The notes under the pieces are model-generated. The model worked only from the letters and a program-made list of their open reading frames with translations, had not been told where the DNA came from and did no database searches. Positions 5,653-12,033 of a DNA stretch of 12,586 bases are shown here, piece after piece. The position numbers and the translations under genes are program-made. The first letter of the stretch is position 1. Each line of letters begins with the position of its first letter. Source of the DNA: Bryobacterales bacterium (GTDB lineage Bacteria > Acidobacteriota > Terriglobia > Bryobacterales > Bryobacteraceae); the NCBI GenBank assembly GCA_016880505.1, contig JAEHDI010000153.1, positions 1-12,586 on the forward strand. Reading direction: 5' to 3'.

Positions 5653-7782
5653 ATGGCCGACGAGAAGCCGACGACGCGCGAGAAGACCAAGCGTCTGGGC
5701 GCCTGGTTCCTCGGGCCAAAAGCAGAGAACGCGAGCTTTGAGGAGGAGATGATCCTCCACGTGCTTCGCGACTATTTCTACTGGCGCCGAAATTACTTCC
5801 CGTCCGACGAGATTATCGTCACGCAGCAGATGCGGCGCGAGTTCCTGGATTGGACCGACGCGCTGCTCCAGCAACTCAGCGAGATGCTGGCGCGCCTCCG
5901 CCGGCATTTCCCGTTTTACAGTCCCCGCTATATCGCCCACATGCTGTCCGACCAGACAATCCCGTCGGTGTTGGGCTACTTCGCCGGCATGCTGTACAAC
6001 CCGAACAACGTCACTCCGGAGGCGGCGCCGGTGACGGTGGAGTGGGAACTCGAAGTGGCGGCGGACATCCTCAAGATGCTTGGCTACCGTTGCCCTCCCA
6101 CGCCGGGCGCTCACCATCGGGAACTGCGCCGGGAGTTCGGATGGGCTCACATCACGAGCGGCGGAACCGTCGCCAACCTGGAAGCGCTGTGGGTGGCGCG
6201 CAACATCCGCTACTTTCCGCCGGCTGTCAAGCGGGCCGCTGAGAGCCACGGGGTTCCGATTGGCGTCAAGATGCCGGGCGACTCTTCCCACTTGCCACGG
6301 TCTCTCACCGAACTCGACGAGAGACAGTTGCTCTTCATCAAGCCCAACGAGGCCGTGTATCTGCTGCCCCGCTTCATCGAAGCCGTGCGCCACCACCTCA
6401 ACCTTGACGAGCACGCCGCGGCCGCCCGCGCGTGGGAGATGCTCCGCTCCTCGGGGCTGCTGCCCTCGAATGCCGGCCTGGTTTCCACGTTTGCCAACAC
6501 GCCACCCGCACTGTTCGTCTCGGGCACCGCGCACTACAGTCTCCTGAAGGCGGCCGACGTTCTCGGAATCGGGAAGGACAACGTCGTTCTCGTCGACGTC
6601 GACCGCAGCTTCCGGATGGATGTCCGCGATCTGGAGGCCAAACTGAAGCAGGCGATCCAGCGCGGCCTGTGTCCGCTCGCCGTTATCGCAATCGCCGGGA
6701 CCACGGAGGAGGGCGCCGTCGATCCGATTCACCATATCGACGAACTTCGCCACAAGCTCGAAGCGGAGGAGAATTTCAGTTTCTGGCTGCATGCCGACGC
6801 CGCCTGGTCCGGTTATGTCCGGACCGTTTTCGTGCCTGCCTCGCCGGAAAGTGAGCCCGGAGAGGCGGGGGAAACCATCCGGCGCGTGAACGAGTTCGCT
6901 TCACGGCCGCTGGATCTCGAGCGCGGTTCGTATAAGAAGACGATTCATCTTCAGTGGGGCAGCCGGGAAGTATGCAATTCTTTTCTGGCGTTCCACCGCG
7001 CGGAGTCCATCACCATCGACCCTCATAAGATGGGTTACGTGCCGTATCCCTGCGGCGTGGTGGCCTTCCGGAACGACCGCGTCCGCATGTACCTGACGCA
7101 GGAGGCGCCCTACATCACCGTCACCACCAGCGCCGATCTTCTCAGCCAGGCTTACGAACCGCCGAAGAATGTCGGGCCGTTTATTCTCGAGGGCTCAAAG
7201 CCCGGCGCCGCGGCCGCCGGCTGCTGGCTCTCGCACCGCATGATCCCTCCGAACCGCGACGGGTACGGCGAGATCATGCGCGCTTCGCTACTCGGCGCGC
7301 GCGAGTTGTACGAGCGGCTGGTGCACTGGGAACCTGGCTGTCGCGCCAACTGGTTGGAGACGAGGTACGAGTTTCTTCCGATTACCGGCCCGCCTCCGGA
7401 CACAAACATCGTCTGCTTCGTCGTCAAGATCAAAGGAGACCGGTCGCTCGCCCGAATGAACGCCCTCGGGGAAAAGGTGTACGGCCACTTTACGATCGAA
7501 GCAGAGCTTGGAGAGCGTGAGTACGCGTATGCCCAGCCGTTCTTTCTCTCGCGCACGCGCTTCCAATCGCCCCAGTATTCTTCTCATTCTGTCGCTGACT
7601 TGCTCGAGCGGGCCGGCGTGGACCCGGAAGAGTATCCCGCGCACGGGATCTTCGTCCTTCGCGCAACCGTTATGAGCCCGTACATCGTGTTTGCGGCCGA
7701 GACCGGCCACAAACAGGACCTGCTCGCCGACTTTATCGAGACACTGGCAAGGACAACCGAGGCAGCGCTCGCCGAGGTCTGA
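5653..7782 (+). CDS. PLP-dependent group II decarboxylase, tyrosine-decarboxylase-like
   Basis: Decarboxylates an amino acid using pyridoxal phosphate. Key residues are visible: TSGGTVANLEAL (168-179, phosphate-binding loop), H294 in TAHYSLLKAAD (the PLP ring-stacking His), H380 and D382 in WLHADAAWSG (D binds the pyridine nitrogen), and K459 in ITIDPHKMGYVPYP (the Schiff-base lysine). At 709 residues it is much longer than glutamate decarboxylase and somewhat longer than bacterial tyrosine decarboxylases, about 620 residues. Like the latter it has an extra segment (about 185-275) between the TSGGT loop and the stacking His, and ends in an extended C-terminal domain. The start at 5653 follows the metallo-hydrolase by 15 bases with a poor ribosome binding site, suggesting coupled expression. 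The substrate is uncertain: an aromatic amino acid is my preference, glutamate or aspartate remain possible. No amino acid antiporter gene adjoins it. Confidence 0.9.
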   Translation: MADEKPTTREKTKRLGAWFLGPKAENASFEEEMILHVLRDYFYWRRNYFPSDEIIVTQQMRREFLDWTDALLQQLSEMLARLRRHFPFYSPRYIAHMLSDQTIPSVLGYFAGMLYNPNNVTPEAAPVTVEWELEVAADILKMLGYRCPPTPGAHHRELRREFGWAHITSGGTVANLEALWVARNIRYFPPAVKRAAESHGVPIGVKMPGDSSHLPRSLTELDERQLLFIKPNEAVYLLPRFIEAVRHHLNLDEHAAAARAWEMLRSSGLLPSNAGLVSTFANTPPALFVSGTAHYSLLKAADVLGIGKDNVVLVDVDRSFRMDVRDLEAKLKQAIQRGLCPLAVIAIAGTTEEGAVDPIHHIDELRHKLEAEENFSFWLHADAAWSGYVRTVFVPASPESEPGEAGETIRRVNEFASRPLDLERGSYKKTIHLQWGSREVCNSFLAFHRAESITIDPHKMGYVPYPCGVVAFRNDRVRMYLTQEAPYITVTTSADLLSQAYEPPKNVGPFILEGSKPGAAAAGCWLSHRMIPPNRDGYGEIMRASLLGARELYERLVHWEPGCRANWLETRYEFLPITGPPPDTNIVCFVVKIKGDRSLARMNALGEKVYGHFTIEAELGEREYAYAQPFFLSRTRFQSPQYSSHSVADLLERAGVDPEEYPAHGIFVLRATVMSPYIVFAAETGHKQDLLADFIETLARTTEAALAEV

Positions 7783-7833
7783 AGCGAGGCTCGCGAAGGC
7801 TTGTCCGCCACCCTGGCCGGGTGTAGGATCCGG

Positions 7834-7932
7834 GTGCATGAACCCGCCATCGCGGAACTCCAAAGGGCTGTCCAACTGGCCCCTGCGTTCGCACCCGCAT
7901 ACAACCAGTTGGGCTATGCACTTCGGCAAGCC
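7834..7932 (+). pseudogene. Isolated TPR-repeat fragment
   Basis: Translated from 7834, this gives about 33 residues with a tetratricopeptide-repeat pattern: PAIAELQRAVQLAP followed by AFAPAYNQLGYALRQ, i.e. helix B of one repeat, the conserved Pro, and helix A of the next. TPR proteins have many such units. Here only this one is recognisable; the frame before it and after it (to 8034) loses the pattern and there is no ribosome binding site. I infer a remnant of a deleted TPR gene in the gap between two convergent genes. A small functional protein is unlikely. Confidence 0.5.
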
Positions 7933-7951
7933 AAAAGACAGCCGAAATCGT

Positions 7952-7983
7952 GGTCAGGGCCAGTTTCTCAGAGGTTCCTGTCC
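7952..7983. repeat. REP-like imperfect hairpin
   Basis: GGTCAGGGCC (7952-7961) pairs with GGTTCCTGTCC (7973-7983) around an 11-base loop, with one T/T mismatch, one G/T wobble and one bulged T. An imperfect GC-rich stem in a gap between convergent genes is the form of REP elements mobilised by RAYT transposases. Only one copy is in this window, so the REP identity is a guess. It could alternatively act as a transcript-end structure for the decarboxylase gene. Confidence 0.35.
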
Positions 7984-8001
7984 CTTTACCGTCTGCTTGT
8001 G

Positions 8002-8016
8002 GAGCCGGCCCGGCTC
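8002..8016. repeat. Perfect palindrome at the DUF1080 stop codon
   Basis: GAGCCGG (8002-8008) and CCGGCTC (8010-8016) are exact inverted repeats around a single central base. The right arm overlaps the stop codon of the minus-strand DUF1080 gene (8015-8017). As RNA it would fold as a 5-bp stem with a 5-base loop. There is no T-run on either side. It may help end transcription from one or both convergent genes. Confidence 0.3.
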
Positions 8017-8641
8017 AGTCCGGCAGCACCTTGATTTCGACGTTCCGGTAGTACACAGGCCAGCCTTCGGATTGGAGACAAATGTATCCAGACGTCGGAT
8101 CGGCGCCCGCGCCTTCGTTGACGTGCTTCCCGTTCAGCTTAATCTTGACGCTGCCGTTGTTCGTCGTGATCTCCAGGCGGTCCCACTCCCCGAACGGACC
8201 GTGCTGGTCCGGTGGCACTACCTCATAGCGAATGGCGCCCTTGAGCTTTCCTCCGAAAGCGCTGGCGATCTCGCCGTAGTGGCCCTGCACCTCGACGAAC
8301 GACCGAGGCCAGTGCGGATACCGCTCTCTCACCTCGTCGCTTGCGAAGATGAAGATGCCCGCATTGGGCCACTCCGCCGGAGCTTTCGTCCACCCCTCCT
8401 TTTTGAAGCGCAACTCCAGGCGAAGCACGAAGTTCTTGTACTTCTTGTTGCTTCGCAAGACCCCCATCGGATCTCCCTTGGCCGCGATCACTCCGTCCTC
8501 GAGGGTCCAGGTTCCCTCCGGGCTCGCCGCCGCGGACCAGAATTCCGACAGGTCCGCCTTCGGCATCAGTGAAACGAACCCATCCGCTTGCGCCCAGGTG
8601 AAGGCAGGCGCAAGCAACATGACAACAACCAGCACAAACAT
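8015..8641 (-). CDS. Secreted DUF1080 (3-keto-disaccharide hydrolase-like) protein
   Basis: A 208-residue exported protein with a concanavalin-like beta-sandwich of the DUF1080 family; characterised relatives hydrolyse 3-keto-disaccharides or related glycosides. The open frame extends to 8671, but the ATG at 8641 is chosen because GGAGG (minus strand, 8651-8655) lies 9 bases upstream and a signal peptide (MFVLVVVMLLAPAFTWAQA) then begins at once. Family-like stretches are WTLEDGVIAAKG, FVLRLELRFK, NAGIFIFAS, SFVEVQGHYGEIAS, GEWDRLEIT, VKIKLNGKHVNEG and GYICLQSEGWPVYYRNVEIK. The last two match the usual DUF1080 C-terminus. It lies 4 bases after a small ORF, whose end contains the ribosome binding site, so translation may be coupled. 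It is convergent with the decarboxylase gene. Substrate specificity cannot be read from sequence. Confidence 0.88.
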   Translation of the reverse strand: MFVLVVVMLLAPAFTWAQADGFVSLMPKADLSEFWSAAASPEGTWTLEDGVIAAKGDPMGVLRSNKKYKNFVLRLELRFKKEGWTKAPAEWPNAGIFIFASDEVRERYPHWPRSFVEVQGHYGEIASAFGGKLKGAIRYEVVPPDQHGPFGEWDRLEITTNNGSVKIKLNGKHVNEGAGADPTSGYICLQSEGWPVYYRNVEIKVLPD

Positions 8642-8645
8642 CGGT

Positions 8646-8822
8646 CTATTCCTCCAATCGGGCCTCGCCAAGGTCTCGGACCAGCACGTGATTCAGCGTT
8701 GCGTAGGATTCTATCACTGTCTGGAGCTCCCGCTGCCACTGTTCCAGGCGGATGCTCTCCTCCGGAGCGGTCAGGCAAATCAGGACCGGCCGGTGCAGCA
8801 GCATCCCCTTGCGAGGGATCAC
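8646..8822 (-). CDS. Small ORF upstream of and coupled to DUF1080
   Basis: A 58-codon ORF that I do not recognise, starting GTG at 8822 (or ATG at 8804, 52 codons). It reads as a soluble protein: a short beta-like start (LLHRPVLICLT), then a helical stretch (PEESIRLEQWQRELQTVIES and on to ARLEE). Base use at third codon positions is GC-rich as in the neighbours. Its stop is 4 bases before the DUF1080 ATG, and its final codons contain the GGAGG that serves DUF1080, the layout of translational coupling. Neither start has a well-spaced ribosome binding site, although the GTG lies one base after the TGA of another possible ORF. It could be a regulatory small protein, a coupled leader or the tail of a decayed gene. 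Confidence 0.42.
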   Translation of the reverse strand: MIPRKGMLLHRPVLICLTAPEESIRLEQWQRELQTVIESYATLNHVLVRDLGEARLEE

Positions 8823-8823
8823 C

Positions 8824-8883
8824 TCAGGCGGTACGGTAATAGTAGTTCAGCATGCCGCACATGCGCTCGCGTCGCTGGACCAT
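8824..8883 (-). CDS. Possible 19-codon leader ORF
   Basis: ATG at 8883 opens a 19-codon ORF ending NYYYRTA and a TGA at 8824-8826; the next ORF's GTG begins one base later. The frame is open further upstream, and a GTG at 8937 would make it 37 codons (starting VNLPARC), with AGAGG a few bases ahead. Support is weak: ribosome binding is poor for the ATG and other frames here are also open. It is listed because the TGA-g-GTG arrangement is typical of chained small ORFs. Confidence 0.2.
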   Translation of the reverse strand: MVQRRERMCGMLNYYYRTA

Positions 8884-8961
8884 GCCTGCTTTTCCAATCA
8901 AACAGATTACGGTCAAGCAACGCGCAGGCAGGTTCACCGGCCTCTGGCGGTGTGTTCCCGG

Positions 8962-8967
8962 TATATT
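8962..8967 (+). promoter_or_regulatory. -10-like element ahead of the PQQ dehydrogenase gene
   Basis: TATATT (8962-8967) matches 5 of 6 positions of the -10 consensus and would start transcription about 17 bases before the ATG at 8991. The best -35-like sequence, TTCACC at 8933-8938, is 23 bases away, too far for a normal spacer, so an activator would be needed if this is the promoter. Confidence 0.3.
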
Positions 8968-8990
8968 GTAAAGAAAACCTGGACTTAAAG

Positions 8991-11117
8991 ATGAACATTA
9001 CATTGAAGGTCGCCGTGTGCCTGCTGTCCCTTGGAACGGTATCTCTGGCGCAACCGGCAAAACGATCCGTTCCGAAAGCCGGATACCGCGACTGGAAGGT
9101 TTATGGCGGCGGTCCGGAGAGCATCCGCTACTCCATGCTCGACCAGATCAACCGCACCAACGTGCACAAGCTCGCGGTCGCGTGGACCTACGACACCGAT
9201 GACGCCTTCAAGGATTCGGAAATGCAGTGCAACCCGATCATCGTCAACGGCGTCCTGTATGCTACCTCGCCGAAGCTTCGCGTCTTCGCGCTCGATGCCG
9301 CCACCGGAAAGCTGATCTGGAGTTTCACCCCGCCCAATGAAGGGGGCGGGATCGGCAAACTGCGCAATCGCGGCGTCACATGGTGGGACGACGGAGAGGG
9401 CGGCCGCATCTACTTCGTCGCGCGCGGTTTGCTCTATGCCCTGAGCGCGCGCACCGGTAAGCCCATGCCGTCGTTCGGTACTGAGGGCGTTGTGGACCTT
9501 CGGGAAGGCCTCGGCCGCGATCCCGCCACGCTCTCTCTCTCCACCAACACACCTGGCATCGTCTACAAGGATCTCCTCATACTCGGCAGTATCATGAGCG
9601 AGGAACTGCCCTCCGCACCCGGCGACATCCGCGCGTACGACCTCCGCACAGGGAAGATCCGCTGGAGCTTCCACACGATCCCGCACCCGGGAGAGTACGG
9701 CTACGAAACCTGGCCGAAGGACGGCTGGCGATATCTCGGCGCCGCAAACTGCTGGGCCGGCATGAGCCTCGACGAGAAACGCGGGATCGTATTCGCGCCG
9801 ACCGGCTCCGCCGCCTTCGATTTCTATGGCGCCAACCGCGTGGGTGACAACCTGTTCGCCAACACGCTGCTCGCCCTTAAGGCTGACACCGGGGAACGCA
9901 TCTGGCATTTCCAGGCGGTGAAGCACGACGTCTGGGACCGCGACTTCCCCGCCCCGCCCAACCTCGTGACGGTGCGCCGCAACGGACGCATGATCGACGC
10001 TGTGGCGCAGATCACGAAATCGGGCCATGTGTTCGTATTCGACCGGGAGAACGGCCGCCCGCTGTTTCCCATCGAGTACCGCAAGGTTCCGCAGTCCGAT
10101 GTCGAGGGGGAGGTGCTCGCGGCGACTCAGGCGCTGCCGCTGAAACCTCCTCCGTTCGCGCGACAGCGTTTCACGGAAGACATGGTCACGCGGCGAACAC
10201 CCGAGGCGCACAAAGCGGTCCTCGAACGCCTGCGGCAGGTCCGCAACGGCGAGTATTTCGAGCCTCCCAGCCTTCAAGGCACCGTTGTCTTTCCCGGCTT
10301 CGATGGCGGCGGCGAATGGGGCGGCGCCGGTTTCGATCCGGAAACGGGCTTGCTCTACGTGAACTCGAACGAAATGGCCTGGATACTCCGCCTCGTCGAG
10401 CGTCCGAAAAGCGAAGGCCGGCAGACGGGCCGCAGCCTCTATCTCAGCCAGTGTGCAGGCTGCCACCGCGAGGACCTCAAGGGAACGCCGCCGGAATTTC
10501 CCTCACTCGTGGACATCACCAGACGCCGCACGGAAGCGGAGATCGAAGGCATCACTCGCAAAGGCGCCGGCCGCATGCCCGCGTTCTCCAACCTGACGGA
10601 CAACGCCGTCGAGGCCATCACAGCCTTCCTCGACGGACGGGATGTCGAGGTGAACGGCACTCCGGCCGCACCGTCGCCGATGGACCTTAAGTACAACATG
10701 GACGGCTACAACAAGTTTCTCGATCCCGACGGTTATCCGGCCTTCGAGCCGCCCTGGGGCACACTCAACGCCATCGACCTGGGCTCGGGGGAGATCGCGT
10801 GGAAGATTCCGTTCGGCGAGTTCCCGGAGCTCGCGGCAAAGGGAATGAAGAACACCGGCACGGAGAACTATGGCGGACCAGTGATCACCGCAGGCGGTCT
10901 GCTCTTTATCGGTGCGACGAACCACGACCGCAAGTTCCGGGCGTTCGACAAGCTCAACGGAAAGCTACTGTGGGAAACTACGCTACCGGCGTCCGGCAAC
11001 GCCACCCCGGCAACCTACGAGGTGAACGGCCGACAGTTCGTGGTGATCGGCGCAGGCGGCGGCAAGTCCGGCGCCCCGTCGGGCGGGAGCTTTGTGGCGT
11101 TCGCGTTGCCGGAGTGA
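8991..11117 (+). CDS. Secreted PQQ-dependent dehydrogenase with inserted cytochrome c domain
   Basis: Periplasmic quinohemoprotein-type dehydrogenase of 708 residues that oxidises an alcohol or sugar and passes electrons through its own haem. Residues 1-19 are a signal peptide (MNITLKVAVCLLSLGTVSLA). The N-terminal DWKVYGGG, IRYS and LDQINRTNVHKLAVAW stretch is typical of PQQ propellers, as are repeated blade motifs such as VFALDAATGKLIWSF. WDRD (315-318, in KHDVWDRDFPAPPNLV) fits the catalytic aspartate region. Instead of standing at an end, the cytochrome c lies inside the protein at about 478-548: C488-A-G-C491-H492 binds haem and M529 in GRMPAF is the likely axial ligand. Final blades follow to VAFALPE. 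The ATG at 8991 is chosen because it begins the signal peptide; the open frame upstream is non-coding. No pqq synthesis genes are nearby. It is divergent from DUF1080 and its small ORFs. Confidence 0.9.
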   Translation: MNITLKVAVCLLSLGTVSLAQPAKRSVPKAGYRDWKVYGGGPESIRYSMLDQINRTNVHKLAVAWTYDTDDAFKDSEMQCNPIIVNGVLYATSPKLRVFALDAATGKLIWSFTPPNEGGGIGKLRNRGVTWWDDGEGGRIYFVARGLLYALSARTGKPMPSFGTEGVVDLREGLGRDPATLSLSTNTPGIVYKDLLILGSIMSEELPSAPGDIRAYDLRTGKIRWSFHTIPHPGEYGYETWPKDGWRYLGAANCWAGMSLDEKRGIVFAPTGSAAFDFYGANRVGDNLFANTLLALKADTGERIWHFQAVKHDVWDRDFPAPPNLVTVRRNGRMIDAVAQITKSGHVFVFDRENGRPLFPIEYRKVPQSDVEGEVLAATQALPLKPPPFARQRFTEDMVTRRTPEAHKAVLERLRQVRNGEYFEPPSLQGTVVFPGFDGGGEWGGAGFDPETGLLYVNSNEMAWILRLVERPKSEGRQTGRSLYLSQCAGCHREDLKGTPPEFPSLVDITRRRTEAEIEGITRKGAGRMPAFSNLTDNAVEAITAFLDGRDVEVNGTPAAPSPMDLKYNMDGYNKFLDPDGYPAFEPPWGTLNAIDLGSGEIAWKIPFGEFPELAAKGMKNTGTENYGGPVITAGGLLFIGATNHDRKFRAFDKLNGKLLWETTLPASGNATPATYEVNGRQFVVIGAGGGKSGAPSGGSFVAFALPE

Positions 11118-11123
11118 GGGGCG
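11092..11123 (+). repeat. Left copy of direct repeat flanking the SUFU gene
   Basis: This covers the last codons and stop of the PQQ dehydrogenase gene. TTGTGGCGTT (11092-11101) and GCCGGAGTGAGGGGCG (11108-11123) recur at 11864-11889, there joined without the intervening CGCGTT and with one C-to-T change. The missing six bases lie between two GCGTT copies, so slippage can explain the difference. Confidence 0.6.
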
Positions 11124-11150
11124 GTCGACGAGCACCGAGAGACTAGAGTG

Positions 11151-11768
11151 TTATATAACTGCTTCCCGAAACGGGTCGAAGAAATTCGGCACACGGTGCT
11201 TCGCAAATAGTTCAACTAAACGGTCAGGACCCTGCTCTACCGCGTACGCTCGCTCCGATGAGGTGATGGGCATTACGCTCACGACCAACTGGGAGGCAGG
11301 CGTGCAGGAGCACAGCCTTGACATCTCTACCCCATCAGGTACCGCGAAGAAAAAGGCCCGCATCTCTGACTCTGGACAAATGGGCTCCTCGAACGCGGTT
11401 GTGTGCAGTGGCCCGAAGAACATGTCAGTGTTGAATGGTATCTGCGCCAGGGCCTGTAAATACGCTGAAACCATGTCCTGGCCATCGTATGCTCCCACGT
11501 ATGCCCCTGCACAGTAGGCAATTAATTCAATGCGCGCCGGATAGACCGACACCTCCTCAGAAGGAATGCGCATCGGCATAGCCGACATCCCGGACGTGAT
11601 GTAAACAAACCGGTCGTGTAGGGGTATAAGGAACCGTCGAAAGAATCCGGCTCGTATTGAAGGAAAACGGCCGACAGCAACGGCCGGAACGCTCCCGGGC
11701 TGGGGCTCACGGATATAGTCCGCAGAACGTCCTAAGAGCGCTGCGCATTTTGAGAACCTGGTGTCCAT
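11151..11768 (-). CDS. Suppressor-of-fused (SUFU) domain protein
   Basis: A protein of 205 residues from ATG at 11768; the frame is open to a GTG at 11807, but only the ATG has a possible ribosome binding sequence (GGTGG, about 10 bases ahead). It matches the bacterial SUFU domain: RIELIAYCAG, QDMVSAYLQALAQIPF, FFGPLHTTAFEEPICP, EMRAFFFAVPDGVEM, LCSCTPASQL, VVSVMPITSSERAYAVEQGP and a VPNFFDPFR ending. In bacteria this domain is widespread and often acts as an immunity protein against polymorphic or contact-dependent toxins. Here no toxin gene is within view, so that role is inference. GC content is visibly lower than in neighbouring genes (about half at its 3' end) and the gene lies between two copies of the PQQ gene's 3' end, both of which hint at acquisition. 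It faces the PQQ gene tail to tail with 33 bases between. Confidence 0.85.
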   Translation of the reverse strand: MDTRFSKCAALLGRSADYIREPQPGSVPAVAVGRFPSIRAGFFRRFLIPLHDRFVYITSGMSAMPMRIPSEEVSVYPARIELIAYCAGAYVGAYDGQDMVSAYLQALAQIPFNTDMFFGPLHTTAFEEPICPESEMRAFFFAVPDGVEMSRLCSCTPASQLVVSVMPITSSERAYAVEQGPDRLVELFAKHRVPNFFDPFREAVI

Positions 11769-11863
11769 CTTCGATTCGCCACCAGCAGTTTGTCTTGAGT
11801 CTATCACCGGCGGCCCGAACTAGTTCATGTTATTAGACAGTGGAGTTCTGCGGGTTCGCTGAA

Positions 11864-11889
11864 TTGTGGCGTTGCTGGAGTGAGGGGCG
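11864..11889 (+). repeat. Right copy of direct repeat flanking the SUFU gene
   Basis: TTGTGGCGTT joined to GCTGGAGTGAGGGGCG copies the 3' end and stop-codon region of the PQQ gene (11092-11123) except for a 6-base gap and one base change. A nearby GCGGG (11850-11854) also occurs shortly before the left copy (11083-11087), though spacing differs. There is no open reading frame of PQQ type leading into this copy, so it is a bare fragment in the gap at 11769-12033. Confidence 0.55.
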
Positions 11890-11970
11890 CCGCTCACTGA
11901 CGGCCGTGGTTCCTTAAGTGCTTGCAGGCTGTGCGGACCGACGCAGGCCTTGGTCGAGCGCCCACTGGCA

Positions 11971-11998
11971 GGCGGACGACAGAATGCGATCGTCCGCC
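11971..11998 (-). terminator. Hairpin after the aldo/keto reductase gene
   Basis: GGCGGACGA (11971-11979) and TCGTCCGCC (11990-11998) make a perfect 9-bp stem with a 10-base loop, 35 bases past the stop codon of the minus-strand reductase. There is no U-tract after the stem on either strand. The position suggests a transcript-end structure; a terminator needing no U-tract is inference. Confidence 0.45.
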
Positions 11999-12033
11999 CC
12001 ACGTGAGGAGACCTGCGCCACCTTCGCGCTGCG

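Noticed and set aside
5137..6792. A 551-codon open frame on the minus strand across the metallo-hydrolase and decarboxylase genes
   Set aside because: It is antisense to two genes with clear catalytic motifs, has low-complexity Arg/Val/His-rich content typical of GC-rich shadow frames, and shows no domain.
7691..8572. A 293-codon plus-strand frame spanning the end of the decarboxylase and most of DUF1080
   Set aside because: It is out of frame with the decarboxylase and antisense to DUF1080, which has a ribosome binding site and signal peptide.
8824..8883. The 19-codon peptide as a PqqA-type PQQ precursor because of the adjacent PQQ enzyme
   Set aside because: PqqA needs a Glu and a Tyr separated by three residues; the peptide has its Glu far from its Tyr cluster, and no other pqq gene is present.
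8852..8971. A 39-codon plus-strand ORF ending shortly before the PQQ dehydrogenase start
   Set aside because: No ribosome binding site, overlaps the possible minus-strand small ORF, and all frames in this short stretch are open, so no coding evidence favours it.
8349..8990. N-terminal extension of the PQQ dehydrogenase by 214 codons
   Set aside because: The extension runs antisense through DUF1080 and its small ORFs; a good signal peptide begins at the ATG at 8991.
8985..10466. A 493-codon open frame on the minus strand within the PQQ dehydrogenase gene
   Set aside because: It is antisense to a gene with signal peptide, propeller repeats and haem motif; composition is that of a shadow frame.
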